A stretch of DNA of 64,000 bases from Pagrus major (taxonomy: Eukaryota > Chordata > Actinopteri > Spariformes > Sparidae), in contig NC_133230.1 in NCBI RefSeq assembly GCF_040436345.1, forward strand, positions 21,090,197-21,154,196, in the 5' to 3' direction. This document shows, one piece after another, positions 11,608-26,100 of this stretch. The position numbers and the translations under genes were made by a program. Each line of letters begins with the position of its first letter. The first letter of the stretch is position 1. The notes beneath the pieces were generated by a model. That model saw only the letters and a program-made list of their open reading frames with translations. It ran no database searches and was not told the DNA's origin.

Positions 11608-13952
11608 AAGCAGTCAAAAGAGGTTAGAACATAAATCACATGCTGCCAGTAGTGATTTGGCCTCAGGTTAAATAGAGCTGCGTTTCCACCCAGAACTGTT
11701 AGTCCCAGGAAATAGTTTTCAAGGAACTAAAAGCCACTTGTCTAGAGACCTGTGAAGATTAGGCAAATTAGCATCTCATGTACGAAAAAGCATCAGCTGT
11801 TCTTGTCTGTCATTTTTGTGCGCGACTATACAACAAACACCATCACCAGTCATTTGCTTTCTTCTGTAAGTCTAAGTTGATGCGTCAGAGCACAATGAAC
11901 AAAAAAACTGGTTTGCAGCTGCAGATTTTTAATAATACTTTTAAAACCCACAGAGCAGGGACTTTTGGGGATAAGGTCCTGGGAACGTAATTTAGGCCGT
12001 TCCCTGTAGTGGAAAAGCACTGAGTTCCTCAAAGGTTCCTTGTCCCTGGGGAATGTTCTTGCATTGAAAACAGGCTGATATTGCGGTACAAATAATGGAA
12101 GAGCATGATGATGAATTTTAGATAAGTTCTGGGTGTGTAAATAACATTTCTGGATCCCTTCTGTGCATTTTTACCCAACTTTAGCAAACAGACTAAGGGT
12201 AGTGAATGGGATGAACAGGGTTTTCTTGCTTACACATTAGTTAAAAGCACATAACTAGACAGAAATCTGATTGTAACACAGTACAAGACATTTCCTAGAG
12301 CGTTTGAGCTGTCACAAACATGGATCTCTTGTGCCTCAGCAAAGCCGCCATGGTCTTACCAGAACACCTCAGTCATTGTCGCTGGGATGAGCCACTACAA
12401 GCTTGACAATAAAACTTCTGAGCTGGTGATGGTCGGGTATTATTGTTTGATTGTTTCATAAGGGCTCCAAACAAGTACAGTGCAAACTAGGCTACCATGT
12501 CTTACTTTGTTTTAATTATAAAGCCTTCAACATATTGGCTGGTGGTCAAAGGAACTCTGCTTTCTTTGCCTTTCTGTTCAGAAATTATAGAGCACAGCTG
12601 AGAAGCCAAATTACAGTTTAAGCACTGGGGGGGAACAACAACAAAGAAACTTGCAGGTTGTTAAATTAAAGCATGAAGGTTAATAAAGTACTGTTCTTGC
12701 TATGAGACATTTGTAATAAGAGAATGTTTTCTATTTCTGCCTTGGGCTGACTTGATGGATAAAACAATTTATTCTATGGGTGAGCAATATAACAGATTTT
12801 GTTTCAAAACATGGTAGATTTTAGAAATTGTGACACTATAGTACTCAGATTTATTCAGGGCACAGGAACAGTTCATCTGTATAGAGGCTAGTGTCTTTAT
12901 TTCCACAGCTTGGAAGTCATGTAGTACTGTCAAACAACACAAAAAGGAGGACATTTTATATTCACACTTTTCCTGAAAAGGCTGAGCAACAATGAACAGA
13001 ATAACTGAAAAGATATCATATAGATTGCTTTCAATAAAAAGTACATTTCTTTCTTAAATAGAATACTGAATTACTTTTTCTTAAATTCAATTTGTATCAA
13101 GTGACTCAGCACCATATGGTAAATGTGACTATAATCTGTAGCAATGGCCCCTTTAATAGGTTTTAATCATTACAATCATACAGCGGATATCTGATAATCA
13201 ATTAGGCCAAACAGGATTTTTTCTACATATATATGTGTTCATATAATTCACTAACGGACTCTCAAGAGCAGTGAGGATTTGTTACCGTAAAAAAAAAAAA
13301 AAAGAGGCTGAATTATTCATAAAACTTTAATCTGGTGTCATGAAATGAAATTACATGAAATGTCTCTATATCAATTATGGAAGCAGATTACTGTGGACTT
13401 CTCTTTGATTACTAAATCTGTTTTAAAACAACTTTGAAAATAACGTATATTCCAGAAATGTTTCATCCATTACATACGTGCCTATATATGCGAGTAAAGG
13501 TTACGGTAAGATGTGGCCTTTTTTTTTTTTTTACACAAAAATGTGTAAAATCTCTGACCCATGCATGAACATTTCCAAATGAATGTACCTTCCAAAACAG
13601 CATAAATCAGCAATTATAACTTAGGACAAATCTGAATGTCTAACACAAAAAGAGAATGCAGAAAATTCACAGCATTACTGAGGAGAGAAATCAAATACAT
13701 GAACTGATAACGGAAACATGTCAGTGTGTATCTGATGTTTGTCTTTATTGGAATGAGCCTCTTTGCAAATTACATTTTTCTCGGAGAAACTCATTCTCAC
13801 AGCAGACAATCAAATTAAAACAAGGCGACTTGGGTTTACTATTCTTCATCTTCCTCCTCTTCCTCTTTTGACTGTCCCACTTCTCTAGACTCCAGCAGGG
13901 ATTTCATCAGGGAGGGATTGGCTGCTCAGGCCTTCTTTGATTGTAGGAGGGT

Positions 13953-13956
<4 letters not shown>

Positions 13957-14031
<75 letters not shown>
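13957..14031. repeat. (GT)n microsatellite in the ubr1 3' UTR
   Basis: About 37 GT units on this strand (CA in the ubr1 transcript), almost uninterrupted, beginning 78 bp past the ubr1 stop codon. The Val/Cys and Thr/His open frames across it are artefacts. Confidence 0.95.
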
Positions 14032-14033
<2 letters not shown>

Positions 14034-14108
14034 CGCAGGAGCACTGGAGCACATTGTGCTCTATGACTGTGCTCTTTACTTTTTGGCCCACCACAGCTGG
14101 AGCAATCA

Positions 14109-17100
14109 TCACAACATCTGCCACTCAAAGGCAAACATAACGTTAACCACCTCGAGGCTGCGGGCAATTTCTTCCAGGATGCAGTGCTGCTGCCACAGCT
14201 GGTTCAGCTTCCTGTAGCGCTCTGGGCAAAGGTGCAACGGATTGCCCCTTCTGGAAATTTAGAGACAGAAGGTGTCATTTATTCAAGGGTTTAACCAAGA
14301 AAACAAACAATTCCTTTGTTGCCTGTAGGAGGCAATGTCACCATGTCTGCATCTACAATTGTAAGCAGAAGTAATACTTATTCAGTACGTAACAAAGAAG
14401 CTACATCTCTTACACAAGATGAGGATCTGTCTCCCCATAGTCATCCAGGTAAGGAGCAGGGTATGTGCTTCCTCGAGTCTTACTGGCCATCAATACGATT
14501 TCACACTCTCTTATCCTGTAATCATGAAATTAAACTTTATTTATACAGCACATTTCATGCAAGAAAGAATACGATTGAGTCAAATAATGCAGTTTTAGGG
14601 CTGGAAAATCATTCTCTTGATCCCTCCCAGAATTTACACACCTGAGGAACATCCCCACTCCAGCACCACAGGTAGCGGCATGGGCGGTGCAAGCTCCCAC
14701 ATCTTCCCCATCCAGCTGGCTTAGACAGCAGGAGCTCTGAGAGCACAGCATGGCCCCACAAAACAGGCACAGGGTCGGATGCTTCCTTTCATCGTCTGTG
14801 GACTTGGGACACCTGCGGATAACAGAGGAAAGGAGCAGGTTGGACATCTCAAGCTGAGTTCCACTGAAAAGCTGTGATTGAGAAAAGACTTCAAGTGGCC
14901 ACGTACTGAAAATGGCAGGCTTGATTGAGGAGAGCACTGTAATCCTCTGGAAGATCAATCAAACGATTCCTTCTCCTGGGGTATCTGGAGAAAGTTTATT
15001 AATCAATTATTGGGAGATGTTTTATTACAAAATAAAAGTAGGGCTGAAGGAATACGAAGTCTAAAGTTTACCTGACAGTCTGCATTTTGCCGTTCAGGGC
15101 TTTGGTTACAGCTGGGCTACCACACCACCTAATAAAGACAAAAGAAATTTTGAAACTGCTAACCTCTCCAGTGAATACTAAACGATCACTGATCACACTA
15201 ACATTGCTCATATGTTTATCACCAACCTCTGCAGCAATGGAGTAACAGGGTCTCTGTGCTCCTGGAAGAGCTGGAACAGATCAGAGGGTAATGCCAAGTA
15301 TTTGCACAGTGCCTCCATCTGTCCTTGAGGGGTAACTGCAAAGACCAAAAATGTCAGCTTCAGTTCATTAATCATCATGTGCAGTCTGTTATAAGGATTA
15401 AATACTTCAGTTTGACCTACCAGCAGCACTAAAGAGCTCCTCTGGTGGATGGACTCCTGTAAGGCAATTGAAAAAGAGAGCAGCACAGCGCAGAAAAGGT
15501 TCTATTCCTCTCTTCACTCTTTCTGCCACAGAGCTGCAAGACACATCTGGAATTAGCCTGGCGAGCAAACCACAGAACAACCTGTCAAACAAGCTGAAGG
15601 CAGGCTACACAATCATAAACACCTCTGGGCATGCAGCATGTGAAGGGACAATGTTTGCTTCAACTGAGAGGGCATTTGTTTCCATTACAAACAGGCAAGG
15701 TCGATTCCTATCAGGTTTGCTTATGAAGCAGGCTAAAAAAAAAAAAGGCTCAGTGAAAATTTTTTTGTAGGTAAAAGTCTAGATGCAGTTTATGGAAGGA
15801 CAGCCCTTAGAAATGGGGACAAGAAGCATTTGTACCTTCCAGTGTGTTGTGACACTGTAGTGAGCAGCTCTGCTGCTGCTCTCGCCTCCTCTGTCTCTTC
15901 TCCACCCGCTACTGCAGGGAAATCTAGGCAGAAGTGGCACCATTATTTAATCATCATAATCATTGTTATTGAGCAGCATTCTTAGATAGATACAAGAAGT
16001 ACTGTCAGACCAGAATGTATGGTTTGAGACATTTGCTGTTTGTACCTGTAGAAGACAGGAGGATCTGCAGCATGTGAGCCATGGTGACCAGATGCAGGAT
16101 GTGCAGGTGGTTGTAGGCAGAGCTGACAGCGGACGGCTGTAGGTCTACAGCCTCCTCCTGGTACAGTGAGGGTATAGACAGCACTAACCCCACCTTACAA
16201 AACACACAAGAGCACATTAACAAAGTCTAGCACATTAAGTAAAAGTTTGAAGTTGTAAGAAACTTAAACAAGAATGATATATTTTAGGGGAAACCTACCA
16301 AGAGATGGAAGAAGTCGACCTCCAGAAGAGAAGGGGTGTTCTTTCTGCTCAAGACCGGAAGCAAAACTGGGGAAAGAGGTCGCACATATGACCACCAGGC
16401 TAATGGACATGAAGGCCTTTATTTACAGTAAAAAAGCACATGTCATAGGTGTTGGTGGAAAACCCAATGTGTTATATGAAAAGAAAAGCTGTACAACTAC
16501 ATCTAATAGATAAATATGATGTATTCTTAGATGAGCACATACCACCCAACATGTCGGTGAAGTGCCTTTGAATGACAGTCTGGGAGCTCTTAAGTCTCTG
16601 AGTTGCCGAAAACTGAACGATTGCCTTCAGACCTGCGAGCTAAAATAGAGAAACATCTCACAATACTGACGACAAAGCTAAACCCAAACCATTATTCATT
16701 ACATGCATTATATGACAGGTTTTCACACATCAATATATGGCATCCAACCTGTCTGTTTTGCAAGGACCCAAACAGCGGCTTGTCCTCTGCCTGCAATATG
16801 TTTTCTGTGAAGACATGCAAAGATATTTTGAGAATAGCAAATAAATTAATCCAGACAGCGAGACACAATAAGCCAAGACTTACTGTACCTATGGCCTGAA
16901 TAGTGAAGGCACACGTGTTCCAAGCCATTAGGGGCACACGTGGGCACAGCTCATTGGGTGCTGTCTGCAGTCCCACTCTGTGGACTGTGGTGGCGCACAC
17001 AACCAGCATCTCCACTATGCTGTCCGAGAACTTTCTCCTATGACAAAAAAACCCCAAAAAACAGCAGAGAATTCAGATTGCTGCACTATAGGATAAAAAG

Positions 17101-20100
17101 TAATGAAGAAGGTGACAGTTTCACTTACGGTTCTTGTACTCCATAGCTCAGTATGGATCTAAAGTCTGGCTGGCTCTCTCCACACAACCCCGTGTCCGCA
17201 TCAACACTACTTCCTTCTGTGTTGCAATCTGCACCAGAGATACAAAAGCATCAATTATCTCATCTCAGAAAAAACTGATGAATCAGAAGATGCAAATTGA
17301 AACATTTTCTGCAGATGATCCGAGGTCAGATGATTCTCTACATTTACGACATTTTGTGCATTTTTTCCATTTGTGGATCAGTTTTACACAGGTGACACTG
17401 TATGACAAAGAGCTGCAGTGGCTCAACCCAAAACCTCCAACACACGCATAAGCGGTGCCGCATAGAGAAATGCCTTTTCCTGTGACATTGCATTGTTGTC
17501 TTCTTACCATTGTCCTGAGTGACTGACTTGAGTCCTTTAACCCTGGCAGAGAGGATCTGGATCCAGCGAGGCAGGGTCAAATGCTGTCCAATTATCTCCG
17601 CATTTTCACTACAAACATTAAAACAAATATTCACATTACTTCTATATATTATGTCAATTGTAAATTGAGCCGAATTGGGTTTTACTAACTTACTAGTTAA
17701 ACATTAGTGGTTCCAACGGTATAAGAGGTACAACAGTGTTGCACAGAGACTTGCACAGGGGACACAAGTACTCCCCATTCTCCAGGTCGATGATCAGCTC
17801 AGCATGGAGCCGGTTCCTGGTTGTGTTCTGAACAGCCTCAAAATATCTGAAAATTACAGAAAATAACAACTGTTGATTGTGCCTTCACACACACACACAC
17901 CAGACACACATACAGACAAGAGGAGCACTGAAATAAAACTAATTATCAAACGTAATAACTCACTTCTGCCAACATGTGGCATGCATGACGTGTCCGCAGC
18001 TGCCAGTGTGGGTCCCAACTGCCAGTTCAGGGGGCATGAAGAGCGGATATGAGGTCCCTGTCCCTTTAAGGAATAAATATAATGAACATGTGCCTACATC
18101 TTCCCGATGAAACTGCAGCTGTTAAAAATTAAATGACATTATAGTAACTGGAGACTGACCATCTTCTTTGCTGGTCGGTATCTTTCCTCTGCACTGTGTC
18201 AGCACCGTGGACCTCTGGACACACGCAGTCAGTACCATGGCTTGAGCCTGGGCTGCCACTTCCTGTTCTTCCTGGCAAAGAATGCAGGTGAGCACCTCCC
18301 TGTCGGCTGGAGTGGACCCTCGGTGGGGCCCGACGGCTACACACAGCTCCATGTGCTCCATTGCACAGCTAGACGAATTAGCATAACCCAAAGAATTAGT
18401 CAAATTATTGGTTTGGATCTCATGCCAGCTAGACACAATCACAAACGTGATTTTTTAAATGATCCTCCTCACCTCTCAGTAGCTGAAACAGGCTCTCCTT
18501 GTGTCCCGCTCTCTGGCATGTTGTCATACAGCATCTTGTTTGACTCAATGAAGTTCTTCTGCATCTCTGACATCTGGGCCATAATCTTCTGCCGGTGGAG
18601 TTTGGCTGCCTCTGCCTTCCTTTTGCGCTCAGCTTTCTCTTTGTCCTGAGCACTCTGGAATAATAACAATTCAGACAGCAACATGTTTCTGTTAATTCAA
18701 CTCGATTTCTTATAGTTTCAGAGGAGGGCATGACTAATCGCTGGATTGTGTTTGGCATCTAGAACTCCTCTTATAAAACCAAATGAATGATGGTGAGTCA
18801 GTGGGATGTTGTAACAGGAAGGTTGTGTCAAGACAGAACAGCTCTGAGCTCTTCAACAAGGTGCCTTTTATTTTGTATAATTACTCATTTGGTATTTAGG
18901 TACTTTTATAATCTTATTTTTACATTTCCTGACCACTCCATTCCCAAAACTTGACAAATTTTATGTTGGAGACAATGAAGCTCTCTTGAAAATGTTATAG
19001 TTAACAGAGCCCAGTGCTCTCTTTGTAAAAGGCGCTTAATTAAAGAACTGAACCTATCAGTACAGCATTCATGCAAGCAAGAGTGAAGTCAAATCAGTTT
19101 CAAACATGTTTAAATTCATCGGCCATTGTTCTCTTACCTCTTCGGGCTTGGTTGCTTCTACGCTCATGGAAGCTGTTGGACTGGACTTCTCTCTAAGGCA
19201 CTTGATAATTTCAAACATCTAGCAGAAAAGACATTCATATAAAAAGGTAAAGGTAATTTCAAAACAAATTCATCGCTCTACAAAAACGATAAAAACTGTT
19301 ATATGATGCAAATGATGAAAATGCAGAACAGCCTACCTGTAGAACCCATTTGACCATGTCTTTCTGAGCTTCGAGGGAAGGTACAGCCTTAATCTTGGAC
19401 AACAAGAGGAACACTGACTTGCCGTGTTCTGAACCGATTTCTGGAACAACAGAAGAGATATTAATGTCACAAAATCCACACAACCAAACCAGTTTATAGC
19501 TTTATGAATATGAACTAAACAACAAAACAATTAGTTTTCACTCACTGCGGGCCTTGAGACTGAAATCAAAGGTCACTTCCTCCACAGTGCTATCCTCAAG
19601 CTGGGTTTTCTCTTCAAGCAATGCCTGACCTATCAAGTGCAGGGCCTGTGTGGTAAATGCATGCATTTCATTATTGCAAGTGGTTTCAGTAATAAGTATC
19701 AAAGGTTGATCAAGGTCGACTCTGAAGGATGTAACATGTACCCTCTGGATCATGGCTTCTGTCCAATGAGTGGCTCGGTCCTCTGCAGCTCTCTGCAGGA
19801 CGCGTCTCAGGACGTGGATGATAATGTCACAGCAGAGAAGACGCACTATGCTGGAAAAAGCTGGGCAGAAGGCCGGGGGTACCGGAGGACGCAGAGCTGA
19901 AAACAAAAAGAAAGCGCATTAGTAGAGCTGAAGATCATCATATCTTCAAGTTGTACGGGGGCCTGTGCAGAGCCAAGATGTCGTTCACCTTTATCATTGC
20001 TCTCCTGAGTCCTCCTCTTTTTCTGAGACTCTTCTGCCTACAACAAGTGAAAGATAAGAATGAAATCAGGACTATTCAAAAGAAATTGTGTACATTTAAT

Positions 20101-23100
20101 GTAAAAATGGTGAGACGCTGCTTTACCTTGCTGTGCTGTGATCTTGAATAATGGTAGAAAAAGGGGTTGAATTCTACCAGACGTTCTTTTTTAACTTCAT
20201 ACAATCCATGTCCTGAAACCCCTGGTTTTCTAAAAACAGAAGAGACAGATTAAATCCACTGAGAAATGACTGTTATAATAGAACTCATACAGTAAGCTGT
20301 GTCACAGTCTTTACATACTTGAAGGTAGCAACTTTGGTAATTACAGCCTCCAGGCCTGTTTCATGGCTCTCCTGCAAAGAAAATGTTTTGAACTCATTTA
20401 GAAACAATAATTCTCTCATAACAACTAAGAATTAACTTTTTAAATTAGAGATAATATGTAGTTTACATTCTCCGGTAGACCTTTGACCAGACTACTATGA
20501 GCCATGGGCTCAATGCACAGCAGGTGGATAACCTCCCTCATTGTCACATCCTCTTTGGTCACCTGACTGACACCTGGGGCATAGCGCTCACCTGGAAACA
20601 CAACACTGGTCAGACACTGTTGCATGATTCAAAACTCTACCAACTAACACCTCAAGTTTGATTAGTGGACCGTACCAATGATGACGATGAGGAGGTAGAG
20701 CATCTCTTCTGTCAGTCGATTCCACTGAATCAATTCATCCTGCAAGTTGAGTTTATTTTCATCAGTGTTTGGTGGCACCAAATATTTTTTTCCTAAGTAA
20801 TTATTAGAGTATTGCTTACCTGGTCTTTGCTTGAACAACTCCCATTAAAATAATCAAAGAGCTCAAATCTCAACAAGATCAGCATGAGGAAGTGGTTGGC
20901 ATCCATTTTGGAAGCAGCTATCTGTAAACAATTTTTGGAGAGGGTCATATATCAGAAAATTGTATATATATATATATTAGGTCAAAGTTAAGAGCATGAG
21001 AGAAATCCGACGTCTGACTGCCACCGACCTGAAGCATGAGAATGTCCTTATCGTACATCTCGTCCCTGCATTTTACGTCCTGATAGTAGTAGACCTGATG
21101 AGGTGAAACAACAACATGCATTAATTGATAAGCAAATAATAACAGCGAGCATACAGAATGAAAACAATGCCCTGAACTTCCATAGAAAAAAGTAGTATGA
21201 GTATACCTGGCTGACCAATGACAGCCCGTTTCTCCTCCACATTTCAGCTGACACCTGTGCAGCCAGCACCACACAGCGCAGAGGATGCTCTGCCAGCTGG
21301 GTGTAGTCAAAGCTCTCCTGCAACACACCACCAGAAAAATCAAGACAAACTTCATTCCATAAACACAACAACACAGCAAACACTGAATATCTGCTTGCTG
21401 ACTCACTGGCACCAGCTGCTCCCTACACATTTAAATCAGTGTTTGTTTGTTTGATTTTTCACTTACAGGATCATCCAGACGTTCAATCGCCCCTCCTCTG
21501 CACAGAAGTACATACAGGCCTGAGGATGACAGTGTACAGAGAGGTAAGTTCACAGTTGACAGGAAAATACACCAATAACTCAAAGAGAGTCTCAGATATT
21601 ATATATAGTCCTCCTACCAGCCAGTAGCCTGGAGATGGGTAGATGTATGCTGACAGGCTGCTGAGACACTTTGTACGGGCGAACATGGAGGATGTGCTTG
21701 CACATATAGTAGTCAGTGGCTTCCCTGTGGAAGGGCTGGTTATTGCACTCCATCAGGACTTTGTGGCACTCTTTAAAAGCAAGGAGCAAGAGCTCATCCT
21801 GGTGGGGAAACAAGCAATATTTAACCACAGGAAAAGTGAAGGGTAAGTGAGCAGGTTTTATAGGGACATTATTTCCTCAAATAAAAACCAGGAGTCAACC
21901 AATGGCAGAGTTTCGAATCCCGGTCAACAAAAATAAAAACAACGCCTAAGCATAATAAACATTTCTATTGCTTTAATTTAAATACTTCAACAGTATAATT
22001 GTGCTATTTTCATCCCTTTGTTGTTCTGGATTAATTATCTAAATAGATATTGTCCAATTTCAGGTGTTTATCAGCCAAACTGTGTTTTTTGTGCCACAAG
22101 ATGGCAGTGTCATGACCCTCTACAGTTGAGGTAAATAAAAGGTCCTGGTCACTATTTGAGGAAATACTGTACTGTATGCTACCGCTATTTTTTGGGATAA
22201 TTCTATTGTTTGATGGACAAACTGAACTCACATCAGAGGAACACCAGTCCTGAAACATAGCAAGAATGTGGCGCAGCTGGATCTGAAGAGAAAAGCCAGC
22301 TTCCCATTCTGGCTCCACTGCAATGTGTTGACCAAACTGGCGCTTCACCTCCTCCATACCCTGATAAACGAAAGTGAAAGAGTGCCAGGGTTCATAAATA
22401 TCTGGTTTGTCGCCATCAAAGATTAAATCAGGGTAGAGTAGAGTGAAGTTTTACCTGCATGCATTTGAGAAGCCCAAGAAAGACTTTGAGTCCCTCTATG
22501 AACTGTGTCCGCAGCTCGTCAGTCCATATTGAGGGTTTACTGATGAGAATATACCTGAGAGAGAAACAAGTTACATCTTAGATAAAGACCAAAATAAGTA
22601 AGAAACAAAGACTTGGTTAAATTGCTTCCTGTTTACTAACCTGAGGTCGTGGAAGATGACCTGGATGCGCGAGAACTTGTCTGAGTTGTAGCCGAGGAAG
22701 AAGAAGCGATTGTTGACATCCAGATGTTCATGCAGCAATTCCATGACTGTATCAACTATCACTTTAATGACATTGGCCTCTTTGATCAGCTGTCTTGCCT
22801 GTAGGTGGAACAGGAATGTGAGAAAAAAGAAGCACAAACATTAAAAATCATATTAACCTCACTAAGATATAATTGATGCGGTAACAAAACACACTTACCA
22901 ATGTGGGTACCGTAAATATCTGAACAGACAGAGCAGTGATGGATATACTCCTCTCATGATCATCATTTATGAAGTCCTTTTGCAGCTGCTTAAAGTGCTG
23001 AAAAAGAAAAAAGATAGTTAGATAGATAGCAAATGAAAGGCAAAAACTGTTTTTGAAAATCCCCTTTTTTACCTTTGTGAACTCAATTGCGAAGAGCCTC

Positions 23101-26100
23101 TTGAACTCTGTCTCCATTAGCATGCTAGAGAAAATCAGTTCATGTACTATCTTGCGAGCACCTTGAGAAAATCAGAAAAAATCTTCTCGTTAGTGTCATG
23201 TGGAATCAAGTTAGGACTGAGCTTGTACTCTGAATAAAAATCAAGCTACTTGCCTTTGAACATCCGGGCATCGTGCAGCATGAGTCTGCTGATGAGGCAA
23301 GGCTGGTCGCTGTCTGGATCTGTCTCCAGTGCCACCTGACAGAAGGCCTGCCTGAAGCCCACTGTGCAAGACACACATATAGGGTCATGCAACTGTGCAT
23401 GGACAACTGAGCATTTAGGTGTAGACACGTTTTCTAAAAAAGGTATAAGTCAAGGGTGCACAATCAATAAATAAATCTGTGAAATTTGTGTGATGGCAAT
23501 GACGGCAGCACCTGAGTAACTGATGATCTTCTGGAACCAGGAGCCGAGGCGCAGTGCAAAAGTCTGATGAGCCATCACTGCTGCATGAAGGATCTCCACA
23601 CGTAGTGGCTGCAGGGAAATGTGCTCGGAGTTGGACTGCAACACAGCAGTGAAAGAGTTAGAGCTCATTTACAGATACAAAAAACTGGACAATAATCTTT
23701 CTCAATTTATAAATCATGAATCATATCTCTATGGTTTTTAGGGTCAGTGGCTGGTGTTTACCCTGATGAGATCCTTCGCTTGCTGGCAGGAACGAAGAGT
23801 TCCTCTCTTTACTGCCCGCCGGCCCTGTGCAACAATTAACAACAACAATTAACAAATATAACATAATGGTATAATCTGCAATGGATATCATGAATAAAAT
23901 CATTGAAACAGGACTTCATAGAATTGTTAAAAGGAAAGTCAAAAGCAAATAAAACCAAAAATACCTCCTTATCAATAAGTGCTGTGTGTGTCTGTGCTTC
24001 AGCCTCATTACAGTTAACGGAGCGCTGCAGGGTGTAGATCACATGGTCGTACGAGTGGTGCTCATCGTTGTACAGTACACAGTAGTATGCATTGTCTTTT
24101 GTCCTGCATGGATGAAGACATGATGAAAGTTAAGTTGAGTGCTTTGCATATGAAATTATGTATTTGCATGTGGTCAGACAGGCTGTACCGAGGCTGGAGT
24201 TCAGCTGACAGCTCCGAGTTCTCCTCCCACACCAACAAATCCGTGACGTAGTGCAGCAGCCCCCGGAACAGCTTCCCAGCACGCTGGTATATCTCAGGCT
24301 CCAACAAACACTCATCCTGCACAAAATGAGAGAATCACACCAGGCTTAATTTATTGAGCAGGTCTCTTGTACAAAAAGTAGCATACTTAAAACTTGGTCT
24401 CCAATGAATTAGAGACATTTATCACACTTTTTGTACAAAAAACCTACTTTTAGTGACATTAATATTTAACCTGGAGTGATTTAATAAATGCGTGGCTATG
24501 ATTGCTTGTTTTTTTCTAATATTGTAACTTTCCAAGATTAAGACATTAAGAAAAAAATCTGCCTTCAATAAAAATGTTAAACTTTGCAGGAACTGAAGCT
24601 AGTCTGACTCTGACAAAGTTTGTTATGATAAACTTTATTAATTCCCTATTTCCTGTGTTGCCAGCAGTGACTCTCCAACATGACAAGGAAGTGGTCCAAA
24701 TATTTGGCTTAATAAGAGCTTCAGAAGCTGCTGGCCTAGTAAAGTCAATATCAAATTCCCTGAGAGCAAACATTTCACATTGCAGCCAAGTATTTCATAC
24801 AAATGTCCGACATTTGACACACAAACCAAACAAATCGTACAGCGAGTCTGTGTATTTACACCAGTCTCTACGTCACACTACTGTCTGAGAACAAGCACTG
24901 GAATCCACCACGATCTAAACAACAAGGGATCTGAAACAGCATGTTTAGTGTGGGGATGCTTTCATGTGTCACTGCCTGTTAAGCACAGGTTCAGATCTGG
25001 TGTAGAAAACACAAAGCAGCCTCTCAGTGATGCCTCTGTTAATAGAAGCACCTGCTGTTTACGGAAACAAGCACAGAGCTGTCACACTGTACATCTGTTC
25101 AAAGCCCAGCATGATCTTATCAGAGGAAAACCTGATCGGCAAAGAAAGGCCTGGCAAACAACTGCTGAACAGTAACAACCAATCATCAAAAGCAGTATGG
25201 TAGGAGAAGGTGTAAACTGGATACATCCCTGCACAGTTTTCCACCAGTGTACGCATTCAATCACCATCCCAATCTTTTAACCTTGTCATAAATTTCCTAA
25301 GTTGGTGCAGGTCAACACAGTGCTTTTCTTTCTCGTTTCCGGAACCAAAGCTAAAGCCAAGAGACCAGCATCCAGGACTTAGATGGGAAAATAAGCATTC
25401 TGGGGTTCACTGACACAGAAAGGGACAAGTACGCCCCTCCCACATCCCTCTTTTCCGCTCTATTATGTAACTCACCGTTACCATGGCAGTGGCTGCCCCT
25501 GGGTCGTGTTTGGAGCAACAGGGGCCGATCTTCCAGGCTTCTTCATCCCCACAATCACAGAAGCCCCCGCCTGATGACGCGTGCATCTGGGAAAAAAGTG
25601 CACATACTATATGTCACTGAGGGCATGGATACACAGAGCAGCAGTTAAGTTATACAACTGTTCTTTAACTGTGGGAATATGTTATTATACAACACTGGCG
25701 TTCCAACAAGAAAGGCCAAATACAAGTCTGACAATGAATGAATCAAGCATAGCTCTAAGTGTATTGAGAAATGTGCTGTGTTTTTTCTCGAAGATTAAGA
25801 GGTGAAGAGGAGGGTAATAAAGCTGTCGGGAGTGAATTACAGACTAGTGATTGACAAAAGCAAGGTTTAGTGCTTTAGTATGAGTGGCCCAGTACAGAGA
25901 TGTCAAATCAGAACAGAAACCCCTTTTTGAGTGACTTTCCCATTTATACAAGGGTAACAATCTGACTGTGACCGATTAATATACTCAAATAAAACATGTG
26001 AAATTCATTAAAAAAATTTGAACTTTTATATTGAAACCAACCTTGTAACGATGGCTTTTGTGCACGCTATCCTGGAAGCAGTCCATGCACATGATACATG

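Larger units (their letters stand above)
11218..14108. other. Convergent 3' flanks of the peripherin gene and ubr1
   Basis: AT-rich, no gene recognised. It contains the 3' UTR of the peripherin gene on the left and of ubr1 on the right. A minus-strand AATAAA (TTTATT at 13744-13749) lies about 360 bp past the ubr1 stop and could end that transcript. Short A and T runs lie near 13290 and 13520. Confidence 0.5.

Noticed and set aside
13885-14217. Open frames across the GT repeat
   Set aside because: Poly-(Val-Cys) and poly-(Thr-His) frames are produced by the dinucleotide repeat; no coding signal beyond it.
24574-25175. Two open frames of 104 and 131 codons inside a ubr1 intron
   Set aside because: No motif, no promoter or splice context, opposite strand to ubr1; chance length.
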